A DNA stretch of 64,000 nucleotides from Schistocerca nitens (Eukaryota > Arthropoda > Insecta > Orthoptera > Acrididae), in the NCBI RefSeq assembly GCF_023898315.1, contig NC_064616.1, positions 294,724,934-294,788,933 of the forward strand. The letters are read 5' to 3'. The notes beneath the pieces were generated by a model. The model had not been told where the DNA came from. It saw nothing but the letters and a program-made list of their open reading frames with translations, and ran no database searches. The position numbers and the translations under genes are program-made. Within the stretch, counting starts at the first letter, position 1, and every line of letters begins with the position of its first letter. Below are positions 44,998-54,505 of this stretch, piece by piece.

Positions 44998-45198
44998 GTC
45001 GGTAGCTCGTGGTCGTGCGGTAGCGTTCTCGCTTCCCACGCCCGGGTTCCCGGGTTCGATTCCCGGCGGGGTCAGGGATTTTCTCTGCCTCGTGATGACT
45101 GGGTGTTGTGTGATGTCCTTAGGTTAGTTAGGTTTAAGTAGTTCTAAGTTCTAGGGGACTTAAGACCATAGATGTTAAGTCCCATAGTGCTCAGAGCC
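44998..45198 (+). repeat. SINE with Gly-type tRNA head and SINE-A tail (SINE-A2)
   Basis: The head GTGGTCGTGCGGTAGCGTTC, TTCCCACGC (CCC anticodon-like loop) and B box GGTTCGATTCC resembles a class I tRNA without a long variable arm. After a linker ending GTGTTGTGTGATGTCC it joins the SINE-A tail (TTAGGTTAGTTAGGTTTAAG ... AGAGCC). Exact 12-bp duplications ATGACCTGCGCT flank it (44986-44997, 45199-45210). It is nested in LINE f. Confidence 0.9.
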
Positions 45199-45429
45199 AT
45201 GACCTGCGCTTTTTTCTAGTCACTAGGTACCCTTCGTTGCTCTAGCGACCTGCGATAAACTGCTGCTGCTGCTGTTAGGAGAACAAGATCTTTCCCATAA
45301 TCTCTGTATAATCTTAAAAGTAACTCGTCTAGTCATTATGGCTGTTTACAACTAACGAAGAAAGGCCACTGCGTTGGGATCACAAGTTCACTTCAAACTT
45401 CGTACACCTTAGCAGGCCATTAAAACGAC

Positions 45430-45650
45430 ATTATGTGAAAATTGTGGGATGCACAACTCCGGCAATTTCGATAAAATCACAAGAGACGTTTTTCGCGTCT
45501 ATTATGTGTGGGATGTATCTGTGCGTAGGTGCCGGGTTTAGAGTTCAAGGTGGTAGAGGGTTAGCGTTCGAGCTTCGTATGACGGACGTGCACGAGACGA
45601 CGCTTCGACTCAAGCTCCGACCTAATTTTTAATCGATATTGTTTTCATCA
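45430..45650 (+). repeat. tRNA-like SINE-F, left (plus) copy
   Basis: It contains CGCGTCTATTATGTG, GCGTAGGTGC and the tRNA-like segment TTAGCGTTCGAGCTTCGTA. The same order appears inverted at 47440-47640. No target duplication is visible. Confidence 0.6.
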
Positions 45651-45690
45651 TTGGTCATATTATTCAATCTGTGACACTTCAGCGGTAATA

Positions 45691-47107
45691 CACTCCTGGA
45701 AATTGAAATAAGAACACCGTGAATTCATTGTCCCAGGAAGGGGAAACTTTGACACATTCCTGGGGTCAGATACATCACATGATCACACCGACAGAACCAC
45801 AGGCACATAGACACAGGCAACAGAGCATGCACAATGTCGGCACTAGTACAGTGTATATCCACCTTTCGCAGCAATTCAGGCTGCTATTCTCCCATGGACA
45901 CGATCGTAGAGATGCTGGATGTAGTCCTGTGGAACGGCTTGCCATGCCATTTCCACCTGGCGCCTCAGTTGGACCAGCGTTCGTGCTGGACGTGCAGACC
46001 GCGTGAGACGACGCTTCATCCAGTCCCAAACATGCTCAATGGGGGACAGATCCGGAGATCTTGCTGGCCAGGGTAGTTGACTTACACCTTCTACAGCACG
46101 TTGGGTGGCACGGGATACATGCGGACGTGCATTGTCCTGTTGGAACAGCAAGTTCCCTTGCCGGTCTAGGAATGGTAGAACGATGGGTTCGATGACGGTT
46201 TGGATGTACCGTGCACTATTCAGTGTCCCCTCGACGATCACCAGTGGTGTACGGCCAGTGTAGGAGATCGCTCCCCACACCATGATGCCGGGTGTTGGCC
46301 CTGTGTGCCTCGGTCGTATGCAGTACTGATTGTGGCGCTCACCTGCACGGCGCCAAACACGCATACGACCATCATTGGCACCAAGGCAGAATCGACTCTC
46401 ATCGCTGAAGACGACACGTCTCCATTCGTCCCTCCATTCACGCCTGTCGCGATACCACTGGAGGCGGGCTGCACGATGTTGGGGCGTGAGCGGAAGACGG
46501 CCTAACGGTGTGCGGGACCGCAGCCCAGCTTCATGGAGACGGTTGCGAATGGTCCTCGCCGATACCCCAGGAGCAACAGTGTCCCTAATTTGCTGGGAAG
46601 TGGCGGTGCGGTCCCCTACGGCACTGCGTAGGATCCTACGGTCTCTGCGTGCATCCGTGCGTCGCTGCGGTCCGGTCCCAGGTCGACGGGCACGTGCACC
46701 TTCCGCCGACCACTGGCGACAACATCGATGTACTGTGGAGACCTCACGCCCCACGTGTTGAGCAATTCGGCGGTACGTCCACCCGGCCTCCCGCATGCCC
46801 ACTATACGCCCTCGCTCCAAGTCCGTCAACTGCACATACGGTTCACGTCCACGCTGTCGCGGCATGCTACCAGTGTTAGACTGCGATGGAGCTCCGTATG
46901 CCACGGCAAACTGGCTGACACTGACGGCGGCGGTGCACAAATGCTGCGCAGCTAGCGCCATTCGACGGCCAACACCGCGGTTCCTGGTGTGTCCGCTGTG
47001 CCGTGCGTGTGATCATTGCTTGTACAGCCCTCTCGCAGTGTCCGGAGCAAGTATGGTGGGTCTGACACACCGGTGTCAATATGTTCTTTTTTCCATTTCC
47101 AGGAGTG
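45691..47107 (-). mobile_element. Tc1-3 copy E
   Basis: The element is bounded by TA at 45689-45690 and 47108-47109. It has inverted ends CACTCCTGGAAATTGAAATAAG and CCATTTCCAGGAGTG and is 1417 bp. It has the full leader that copy D lost. It is nearly identical to copy D through the coding region and lies 6.4 kb away in the opposite orientation. Confidence 0.95.
45876..46865 (-). pseudogene. Tc1-3 transposase copy E: complete N-terminus, TGA 11 codons early
   Basis: The ATG at 46865 begins MPRQRGREPYVQLTDLERG. The frame is open through two helix-turn-helix regions, SDESRFCL (Asp 1), FQQDNARPHVS (Asp 2) and SPIEHVWDWMKRR (Glu). It stops at HGRIAA because TGC (Cys in copy D) reads TGA. Copy D continues for 11 more residues (CIAAKSGYTLY). 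All catalytic residues are present, so a slightly shortened protein of 329 residues might still act. The second Asp to Glu spacing is 32, the same as in copy D. This is the best-preserved DNA-transposon gene in the window. Confidence 0.88.
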
Positions 47108-47439
47108 TATAATTTTAAAAAACCACGTGAATTTGCATGAAGTTTTAGTGAATTTAATGTTATTTGACCGCTTACTATTTTTAATTAAACTTAATTATTA
47201 AAAACTGTCGACTAGTAAATGAACAAACGCATAGAGTTTTCCTGAAAATATATGCCTGTCGTGATTAGCGAAATCCCTTATACATGCCATCTGGTAAGAT
47301 ACGCAGAACTACTTTGCATCTCGCTGCTTCGAGCTGCAGAGACACAGGCAGGCTGCATTTGGCAGTTAACCTGCAGAACGGTGGGACGTTGCTTATGTAG
47401 CAAGAACGAATATTGTTAGCGCAGATTTTTTGAATATCA

Positions 47440-47640
47440 CAGAATTTACACTTTTACTACAAAAATGAAGTTTGAGCGGGACTCGAACCGTCGCCTGATA
47501 ACGCGTTCGTCTTACGAAGCTCGAACGCTAACTACGTGATCAAGAACTCTAATGTCCAGCACCTACGCATATATAACATAAGTTACATAATAGACGCGTA
47601 AAGCTTCTCTTACGATTTTCTCGGAATTGCTAGAGTAGGG
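47440..47640 (-). repeat. tRNA-like SINE-F, right (minus) copy
   Basis: The minus strand carries CGCGTCTATTATGTAAC, GCGTAGGTGCTGGACATTAG, a tRNA-like part TAGTTAGCGTTCGAGCTTCG and B box GGTTCGAGTCC. It is an inverted, better-preserved partner of the copy at 45430-45650. The two flank Tc1-3 copy E and a further 330 bp of anonymous sequence (47110-47439). Confidence 0.65.
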
Positions 47641-47879
47641 CACCTTACCACTTGCACCTTACGTTGTTTTAATGGCCTAATAAAGGTGTAAAAAGTTTGA
47701 AGTAAATCTGTGATCCCTACGTCGTGGCCGCCGCTTGTAAGGGATTGTAGTTGCTTTTCTGTTCCGCGATCACTTACCACATTATCAGCCATTTCGACGT
47801 TCGTTAGAAGATTGAAATCGGCGGTGAAACAATTTCGGAAGACTGGAATTCAGCATTTCGACCTTCTGTCACCTTTCTT

Positions 47880-48235
47880 TTCTGTACCAGTGTGGTTCCT
47901 GAAGTATGGCTCCCTGTCTTGGTGGTTAAGTTCCAGACTTCAAAACGAAAGGTCTCTTGTTCGATCCTAGGATCTTAGGATTTGCATCTGTCACTTATTA
48001 CTTCTTTCACCTCTGGCAGTTTTTGTTGATGTGAAAAATGTTTTGCACCGTGACTCGGATTCCACGTTTAAACTGCAGGTCCCCCGTAACTGGCTAAGTC
48101 GGTTAAAGAGGTCTGAGGAGGGGAACGGCATAAAACTTCCAACAGGGCCATGCTTGGGAAACACTTGTGTTGGAAAGTCTTCAAACTGATGACTGCTTCA
48201 TTTATAGCTCCTGAGTGAATTCGATCCGCTTTTAC
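47880..48235 (+). repeat. tRNA-derived SINE-E
   Basis: The tRNA-like head (GTGGTTAAGTTCCAGACTTC, B box TTGTTCGATCC) is followed by a long tail with GATGTGAAAAATGTTTTGCACC, TTCCACGTTTAAACTG and CCCCCGTAACTGGC. The tail segment recurs at 54417-54460. It lies inside the nest within LINE f. The ends are approximate and no duplication was found. Confidence 0.65.
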
Positions 48236-48554
48236 GTAAGACGAAAACCTCTTACGGTTTTTTGTCAGATCGGTTGTAAAATTTCACTTTCATAGTCTCA
48301 TTGCTCTCCGTACGCACATTTTCGTTTCGTTCAACTCAGCGTTAGTGACACCTGGGTTTTGATTTTTCTTGAATGTGTGGTGTTCCTTGGTTATGAGAAA
48401 TTTTCTAGCATAGTTATTAAACCGTGGTGGGTCTTTAGCATCCCCTAAAACCTTGCTCGGAACGTATTTGTCTAAGCTGTACTGAACGATGCTTTTGAAT
48501 TTTTTTCCTTTTGTTCTTAGTCCTCAGCACTGAATATCAAACTTTGATTTCTTC

Positions 48555-48690
48555 CAGCAGGATAACTGTCCGTTGCACAAGGCCAGATTCGTGCAACTGA
48601 TGTGAACCGCATGGAAGACACGTGGGGCGCATCTGACGCCAGTTTCGCGCCTACAAACATGGGCACGTTCCGGCAGCCCCAAGGTTTAGG
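48555..48690 (+). mobile_element. Tc1-7, right part
   Basis: AGCAGGATAACTGTCCGTTG encodes QQDNCPLHKARF, the second catalytic Asp region. It continues to AGTTTCGCGCCTACAAAC, corresponding to the region after the Glu motif, with a deletion that removed the Glu itself. It is the continuation of 42590-43333. Confidence 0.72.
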
Positions 48691-48849
48691 TATAGAAGTA
48701 GTTTCCTCAAAACCCCTTTAGTGTTGCAAGCAGCAGCAGCAGCTACAGAAAGAAAGCAGTTATGATCTCTCGACTTGAGAATATCACTGTCTGGCCTCTC
48801 CCTTAGGAAATCCTCCCGTCTAGGCATTAACAGAATTTGCTCTTGTGGT

Positions 48850-49060
48850 AACTCATCTGTCTTCGTTCTGGATGTATGTATGCAGACTGAAGCGACGAAT
48901 GAAAATTTGTACCAAGGTCCGTATTCGAAACTGTCTCTCCCGCCCACTAGGCAGATGCGCTAACCACTACGCCGCTCTAGCACAGTGGCTTTCACAACTA
49001 CACGGACTACCCTAGCACGCTTATCTCCTCAATCCAGAGACCCATGTATTGCCTTTCAAA
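48850..49060 (-). repeat. tRNA-derived SINE-G (antisense, decayed)
   Basis: The minus strand reads GCGTAGTGGTTAGCGCATCTG, a typical A-box arm, then GGCGGGAGAG and TTTCGAATACGGACC (weak B box), followed by ACAAATTTTCATTCGTCGC. The boundaries are approximate. The decayed B box and tail exclude a functional tRNA gene. Confidence 0.6.
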
Positions 49061-49216
49061 GTTGGACTAACAAGCTATGGAATATTTGTGTAACAACTGC
49101 TGGGACATGTAGTTAGAACGGGGAAATTGGAATAATTAGCACACGAAACGATATTTTCTTTAAATTGGGCAATTTAAGGACCACATTAAGCAATCTTTAT
49201 ACACTACCCAGTCACA

Positions 49217-49807
49217 CTAATGTGACCACTTGTCAAAAGCGTTTCGCGCCGTGGACCGATGCGAAACATACAGGAAATGTGTTAGGAGGCTCTGGAAGAT
49301 ACCGACAGGGATGTGGAGCCAAGCAGACTCCAGTGCCGTGGTCAGCTGCACTAGCTTTCTCGGATGAGGATCCATGGCGCCCGCAGCCCTATCGAGGTGG
49401 TCACACCGATCTCTACATCTACATCCATACTCCGCGAGCCACCTGAAGGCGTGTGGCGGAGGGTACCTTCTATTCCAGTATCGTATTTTTCGTGGAAAGA
49501 AAGATTGTCGGTATGCCTCTGTGTGGGCTCTAATCTCTCTGATTTTATCCTCATGGTCTCTTCGCGTGATATACGTAGGAGGGAGCAATACACTGCTTGA
49601 CTCTGCGGTGAAGGTATGTTCTCGAAACTTTGACAAAAGCCCGTACCGAGCTACTGAGCGTCTCTCCTGCAGCGTCTTCCACTGGAGTTTATCTATCATC
49701 TCCGTAACGCTTTCGCGATTACTAAATGATCCTGTAACGAAGCGCGCTGCTCTCCGTTGGATCTTCTCTATCTCTTCTATCAACCCTATCTGGTACGTAT
49801 CCGACAC
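49217..49807 (-). pseudogene. Chimeric open frame: LINE RT C-terminus joined to Tc1-2 C-terminus
   Basis: One uninterrupted frame reads from LINE g (IEEIEKIQRRAARFV ... AYRQSFFPRKIRYWNRR) across the LINE 3' end into the C-terminal part of the Tc1-2 transposase (PRKLVQLTTALESAWLHIP ... RNAFDKWSH). It holds about 196 codons. It arises because the LINE inserted in the same orientation as the transposase gene. No evidence of expression; it is listed because it is a long real open frame and would be miscalled as a gene. Confidence 0.7.
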
Positions 49808-50638
49808 TCGTGAGCAGTATTCAAGCAGTGGGCGAACAAGTGTACTGTAACCTACTTCCTTTGTTTTCGGATTGCATTTACTTAGGATTCTTCCAAAGAA
49901 TCTCAGTCTGGCATAATTTCACCATGCGTCAATTCGCTGCAGATCCTCCTGCATTTCAGTACAATTTACCATTGTTACAACCTCTCTATACACCACAGCA
50001 TCATCCGCAAAAACCATCAGTGAACTTCCGATGTTATCCACAAGGTCATTTATGTATATTGTGTATAGCAACGGTCCTACGACACTCCCATGCGGCACAC
50101 CTGAAAGCACTCTTACTTCGGAAGACTTCTCTCCATTGAGAATGACATGCTGCGTCCTGTTATCTAGGAACTCCTCAATCCAATCACACAATTGGTCTTA
50201 TAGTCCATATGCTCTTACTTTGTTCATTAGACGACTGGGGGGAACTGTATCGAACGCCTTGCGGAAGTCAAGAAACACGGCATCTACCTGTGAATCCGTG
50301 TCTATGGCCCTCTGAGTCTCGTGGACGAATAGCGCGAGCTGGGTTTCACATGACCGTCTTTTTCGAAACCCATGCTGATTCCTACAGAGTAGATTTCTAG
50401 TCTCCATAAAAGTCATTATACTCGAACACAATACGTGTTCCAAAATTCTACAACTGATCGACGTTAGAGATATAGGTCTATAGTTCTGCATATCTGTTCG
50501 ACGTCCCTTCTTGAAAACGGGGTGACCTGTGCCCTTTTCCAATCCTTTGGAACCCTACGCTCTTCTAGAGAACTACGGTACACCGCTGCAAGAAGGGGGG
50601 CAAGTTCCTTCGCGTACTCTGTGTAAAATCGAACTCAT
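49414..50638 (-). mobile_element. CR1/L2-like LINE, copy g (antisense)
   Basis: On the minus strand RT pieces appear in order: YRPISLTSISCRILEHVL, FLDFRKAFDTVP (motif A Asp intact), SGVPHGSVVGPLL and VFADDAVVYREV (both Asp intact), then after a deletion LIEEIEKIQRRAARFV and the C-terminus. It is nearly identical to copy h but lacks about 195 bp between motif C and the C-terminal part (junction near 49913). Frameshifts separate the motifs. The 3' end is GATGTAGATGTAGA. Confidence 0.88.
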
Positions 50639-51242
50639 ATCCTCGATTGGGCTTAAATCCGGAGAGTTTGGTGGTCAAGGGAGTACGGTAAACCGCCTCT
50701 GGTGCTCTTCCAACCACGCACGTTAACTGTGAGCTGTGTTGACGTGTTGCATTGTCTTGCCAGTAGAAGCCATCGTCCCTAGGAAGAACAAACTGCATGA
50801 AAGGGTGGATATGGTGTCAAGGGATAGATGCAAACTTGTTGATCCATTGTGTATTCTAGAATGACTAGATCAACCAGGGAATGCCTTCAAAACATTCCCC
50901 AGACCAGAACGCTCCCTCCTTCGGCCTGCACCCTTCAGATGATCGTTGCAGGGTGTTCGCTTTCAGACGTTTCATTCTGTACAGGCCGACGGCCATGTGT
51001 TCGATAAGCCCACCTGTCACCATTCAGAGTATTTCCAGATGCGGTATTGGCACGTAAGTTTCAGCCTTCGTCGCCGATTAACCGTAGTCGGAATGAGTGC
51101 CAGGTGCCTGCTGCGGAGAACCATATGCGGAAACGTTCGCTGAAAAGTCGTTCAGGAGACCCTGTTCGTAATCACTTGTTTTATCTGGGCGATCAGTTGC
51201 TAAACAGTTGCACGCCCATTCACCTGTACTATACGCGCAAAC

Positions 51243-51338
51243 GAAGTTGACACTCGGCGCGGTGGCTGATGGGAGCGACCGTAAGGCATTTCCCATTTAC
51301 AGTCGCTCCCGTCAGCCACCGCGGCGAATGTCAACTTC
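51243..51338. repeat. 96-bp hairpin: 40-bp arms, 16-bp loop
   Basis: The arms 51243-51282 (starting GAAGTTGACACTCGGCGCGG) and 51299-51338 (ending GGCGAATGTCAACTTC) are reverse complements at 36 of 40 positions. It is GC-rich compared with its surroundings. It lies within the 5' region of Tc1-2. It could be a tiny foldback element, an internal Tc1-2 structure or a small-RNA precursor-like hairpin. The mismatches C/T, G/C, T/C and C/T are scattered. Confidence 0.85.
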
Positions 51339-51593
51339 AAAATCTTAGCTGTATCGGAAATGCAATCTCTCCCCCCGCCCCCCTCTTGGTCCGAGAGCCA
51401 ATTACCATGCCCTTTCCGACGTCGGATAAATAGCCCCGTTTACGCATTACGACAATGACTGCACAGTATTCCGCGCGCCCCCGACAAGCTTTAAATACCC
51501 TTCTCTGCTAGTGCTGCTACCTACCGTCTGTGAGGAATTGTTGCACTCTGACGTCAGACATAAGCGGTGCTCGCATTGTGACTTGACCGTGTA

Positions 51594-52431
51594 CATCTTC
51601 GCATCTGCCCAGAACATGTGCACTTCCCATGACCACCTGTCCTCTTCATTGTCCCTGCCTGCTGTTCTGCTTCGCGTTCTGAAACTGTTTGAAAGTATGA
51701 GTAAGGTGTAAGTACCAGGTTCTGTTAAAATGTTTGTTGTCTGTAATTAGATATTACTGAAGGTCTCTCTTTTCTCCTTCTCCTTTAAATGTAAGGGCCA
51801 AGTTGTCTGAAGCAATGTAGAATTTTTAATTTTTTTAAATCGATTTGTGGTCAATATGTATGGCTGTGCACAGAATTGATTCGCTCTTTATGATAGACTG
51901 TAGTAACCTCTCGTTATTACCTTTTTCTTGACGTGTAATAACCATCTAAAATTTTGGGGTGCATTATTTTGCGAAGGCTCTTCCTCTCGAAGTACTTCAC
52001 CTCTCTCTGCCATTTCTTTCCCATCGTTTGGAAGGTTTCACTCATACACAGATATCGTAATAAAATTGAGACACAGTAACTTAATTCAGCTCGTACTGGG
52101 CTAGGCAACTTCATATAAATGCTGTATGCTCTGAGAAAACCAACAGTCGTCGTGTCCCACTTCCCATTGTTGCCTTTTCTTTTGCTAGCGCTAGCTGCAT
52201 AATCTCCCAAACATAATTAAAGCTACTGCGTATGTTGTGTATTAAAACTGTCGCTTTAACTGAAATTTAGTTGTAAGGGATATGTCGTGTTTTAGATATA
52301 AATAAATTACGAATACTAGAAAGCGTGTAGTCAGCTTTGATGTATTTCACAAACATTTCCCGTGTGAATCTCGCATTGCTGCATAGAATAGTTACATTAC
52401 AATCGGTTTCCTGAGACATGACTGTTCTATG
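51594..52431. other. Anonymous AT-rich stretch
   Basis: No recognisable gene or repeat. An open frame at 51917-52210 (minus) has no motif. Confidence 0.45.
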
Positions 52432-52433
52432 TA

Positions 52434-53773
52434 CGAGGGTTGCCCAGTAAATAATGCCCCATATTTTTTTTTCCAGAAGTATTTATTCCACAACAATCAA
52501 ATTTACATATGTGAAAGACTGATGTTTTGTCTACTTGCTTTATTTTTCCACATAACCTCCTTCAAGTTCGACGGCCTTTTTCCAGCGAGACACAAGAGCG
52601 TGTATTCCCTGCCGGTAAAAATCTTTACTCTGCCTACGGAGCCAGGTTGTCACTTCGTGAATCACTTCTTCGTCATCGGCAAAACGTCTTCCACGAATGA
52701 AATTCTTCATTGGCCCAAACAAGTGAAAGTCTGAAGGAGCCAAATCGGGGCTGTAGGGTGGATGGGGTAACACTATCCAACCCAGTTTCGCGATGTGTTC
52801 ACAAGTCCTCAAACTTGTGTGAGGACGAGCGTTATCATGCTGAATCAAAACATCCTGTGGGTTAACATGACGCCCAAGGCGCCGGAAGCGCTGCTTAAGT
52901 TTGTCTAATGTTTTGACATAAGCCTCTGAATTAATGGTACTGCCTTTTGGCATCACATCAATGAGAATTACGCCCTCGCAATCCCAAAACACAGTCATCA
53001 TGACTTTTCCGGCTGAAGGACCTGTTTTGAATTTTTTCTTCTGTGGAGAATAAGCATGACGCCATTCCATCGATTGTCTTTTTGTTTCGGGCTCAAAATG
53101 ATGCACCCAAGTTTCATCACCTGTCACAATCCATGACAAAAAGGCCTCCCCGTCAACGTGAAAGCGTCGCAACAAATCGAAAGAAATGTCTTTTCTTTGG
53201 GATTTGTGATCGACAGTAAGACACCGAGGAACCCATCTTGCACACACTTTTGAGTATCCAAGCTGATTCATAATCACATCCACACTTCCTTTGCTTACTC
53301 ACAACTCCAGTGCCAATTGTCGAGTCGTAATGCGTCGATCCCGTCGAATGAGAACATCAGCCCGCTGCAACATGTCAGGCGTGACAGCCGTGGGAGGCCT
53401 TCCCGACCGCGGCAAATCTCGGAGCTCCTCAGCACCGCCCTCTGATGCTTTCACCCTCTGTGCCCAGCGACCAACAGTACTCCTATCGACTGCAGATGTT
53501 CCGTAGACGTTGCACAAGCGTTTATGGATATTGCCCACGGTTTCTTCCTCTGCTACGAGAAATTCAATCACTGCACGTTGTTTCTGACGGATGTCACTTG
53601 CAGACGCCATTTTAGAACATTCCTACACCACCGCTCTCTGTCGGAGGAAATTGAAACTTTGCGTACACACGCGGGAAACTTCAAATAACTCGCACCTAAA
53701 GTTTCACATTTCTAATATTTTTTTTATTTCGGAGAAAAAAAAATATGGGGCATTATTTACTGGGCAACCCTCG
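52434..53773 (-). mobile_element. mariner element, complete ends
   Basis: TA at 52432-52433 and 53774-53775 flank inverted ends CGAGGGTTGCCCAGTAAATA and TATTTACTGGGCAACCCTCG, which are perfect over at least 25 bp. Length is 1340 bp, normal for mariner. The transposase gene on the minus strand is full length with one stop. Confidence 0.95.
52540..53610 (-). pseudogene. mariner transposase, DD34D, interrupted by one TGA
   Basis: The start is ATG at 53610 (MASASDIRQKQRAVIEFL). The N-terminal paired-type helix-turn-helix includes STVGRWAQRVKASEGG and the linker LPRSGRPPT. After LALEL a TGA (53299-53301) interrupts the frame, which continues unchanged as VSKGSVDVIMNQLGYSKVCARWVPR. The catalytic residues are all present: VTGDETWVHH (Asp 1), IQHDNARPH (Asp 2) and YSPDLAPSDFHLF (Asp 3), with 34 residues between the last two. 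The WVPRxL and YSPDL signatures are typical of mariner. The stop probably replaced a Ser-type codon. It would be about 356 residues if uninterrupted. The catalytic half alone lacks the DNA-binding domain. Confidence 0.92.
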
Positions 53774-53775
53774 TA

Positions 53776-53955
53776 TTTGCGTAAGCCCACACAAAACATG
53801 ATAGTTTTCGCATAGTGGCTTACGGAACGCCGACACTGTCGTATATTGCTGAGAAAGGGTTTGCTACTACAACCAGTCACGATTTAGGTTAGCAAATTTA
53901 TTTTATTAGTGTTTACAAATATAGAGTGCTTTCATACCAATTCACATTCAGTATA

Positions 53956-53995
<40 letters not shown>

Positions 53996-54254
53996 CCCCC
54001 CCCCCCCCCCCCAACCCCTTCCTCCTCAATTCAATTGTATAAATTGAAATTCCCTGCTCACTTCTGACTGTATGTTCGAGCTAATCTGTGGAACTACTGC
54101 AGGGATTTTGACTGATAGATACACTGATTCGCGAGGAAGGTTGTGTGTATAATTTTTTTCGTAGAAATTGGATGAAATATTTCGCCGCCGCTGTGAAGAC
54201 GATGGCATTGCCATCTAGCGGTGCAGCCGTCGCAACTCCAGACAACAGCGAAGC
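53776..54254. other. Anonymous stretch with CT and C tracts
   Basis: Apart from the tract at 53957-54012 nothing is recognised. Confidence 0.45.
53957..54012. repeat. (CT)n tract followed by C(19)
   Basis: About 17 CT units, then TT and 19 C at 53994-54012. Confidence 0.95.
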
Positions 54255-54505
54255 TTACGCAGAATGCGAGTCTGGCATCGTGGTCCGCCGGTAAAGCGCG
54301 TGTCTGAAAACCGAAACGTTGCGGTATCGAATCCCGAATGTTTCACTGTCGTTTAACCTAGCATTCACACCTCAATGATATGGAGATTAGCCACAAACGA
54401 GACGTGTTTCGGTTTCCACGTTAAACTGTAGCTTGACTTTTCTGGGTTGGGTAACTGGGCTGGCTAGGGAGATGCAATTCGTGGAAGTGACGCCTAACTG
54501 AAACA
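54255..54505 (+). repeat. tRNA-derived SINE-E, second copy
   Basis: The head GGCATCGTGGTCCGCCGGTA ... GGTATCGAATCCCG is tRNA-like. The tail has TTTCCACGTTAAACTGTAGC and GGGTAACTGGGCTGGCTAGG, matching the tail of the copy at 47880-48235. The ends are not exact. Confidence 0.6.

Larger units (their letters stand above)
43334..48554 (-). mobile_element. CR1/L2-like LINE, copy f, antisense, with nested insertions
   Basis: On the minus strand the 3' end is at 43334 (GATGTAGAT reading leftwards). RT pieces run to about 45340, including ISGVPQGSVIGPLL near 44650. The EN-RT linker is at 48240-48554 (YVPSKVLGDAKDPPRF, NRKRFSSYVKADRI). Between 45345 and 48235 lie other repeats: SINE-F copies, Tc1-3 copy E and SINE-E. 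TCTTCC stands on both sides (43328-43333 and 48549-48554) as a possible 6-bp target duplication within Tc1-7. Confidence 0.75.
49202..51591 (-). mobile_element. Tc1-2 element, antisense, containing LINE g
   Basis: TA at 49200-49201 and 51592-51593 flank inverted ends: CACTACCCAGTCACACTAATG on the left, and CATTGTGACTTGACCGTG on the right, which is decayed. The transposase gene on the minus strand is split by LINE g (49414-50638). The left piece encodes the C-terminus (PRKLVQLTTALESAWLHIP). The right piece (50639 to about 51200) encodes the middle, with VLVWGMF-like and WQDNATRQHSS (second Asp) segments and several stops. A hairpin lies at 51243-51338 in the 5' region. Confidence 0.82.
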
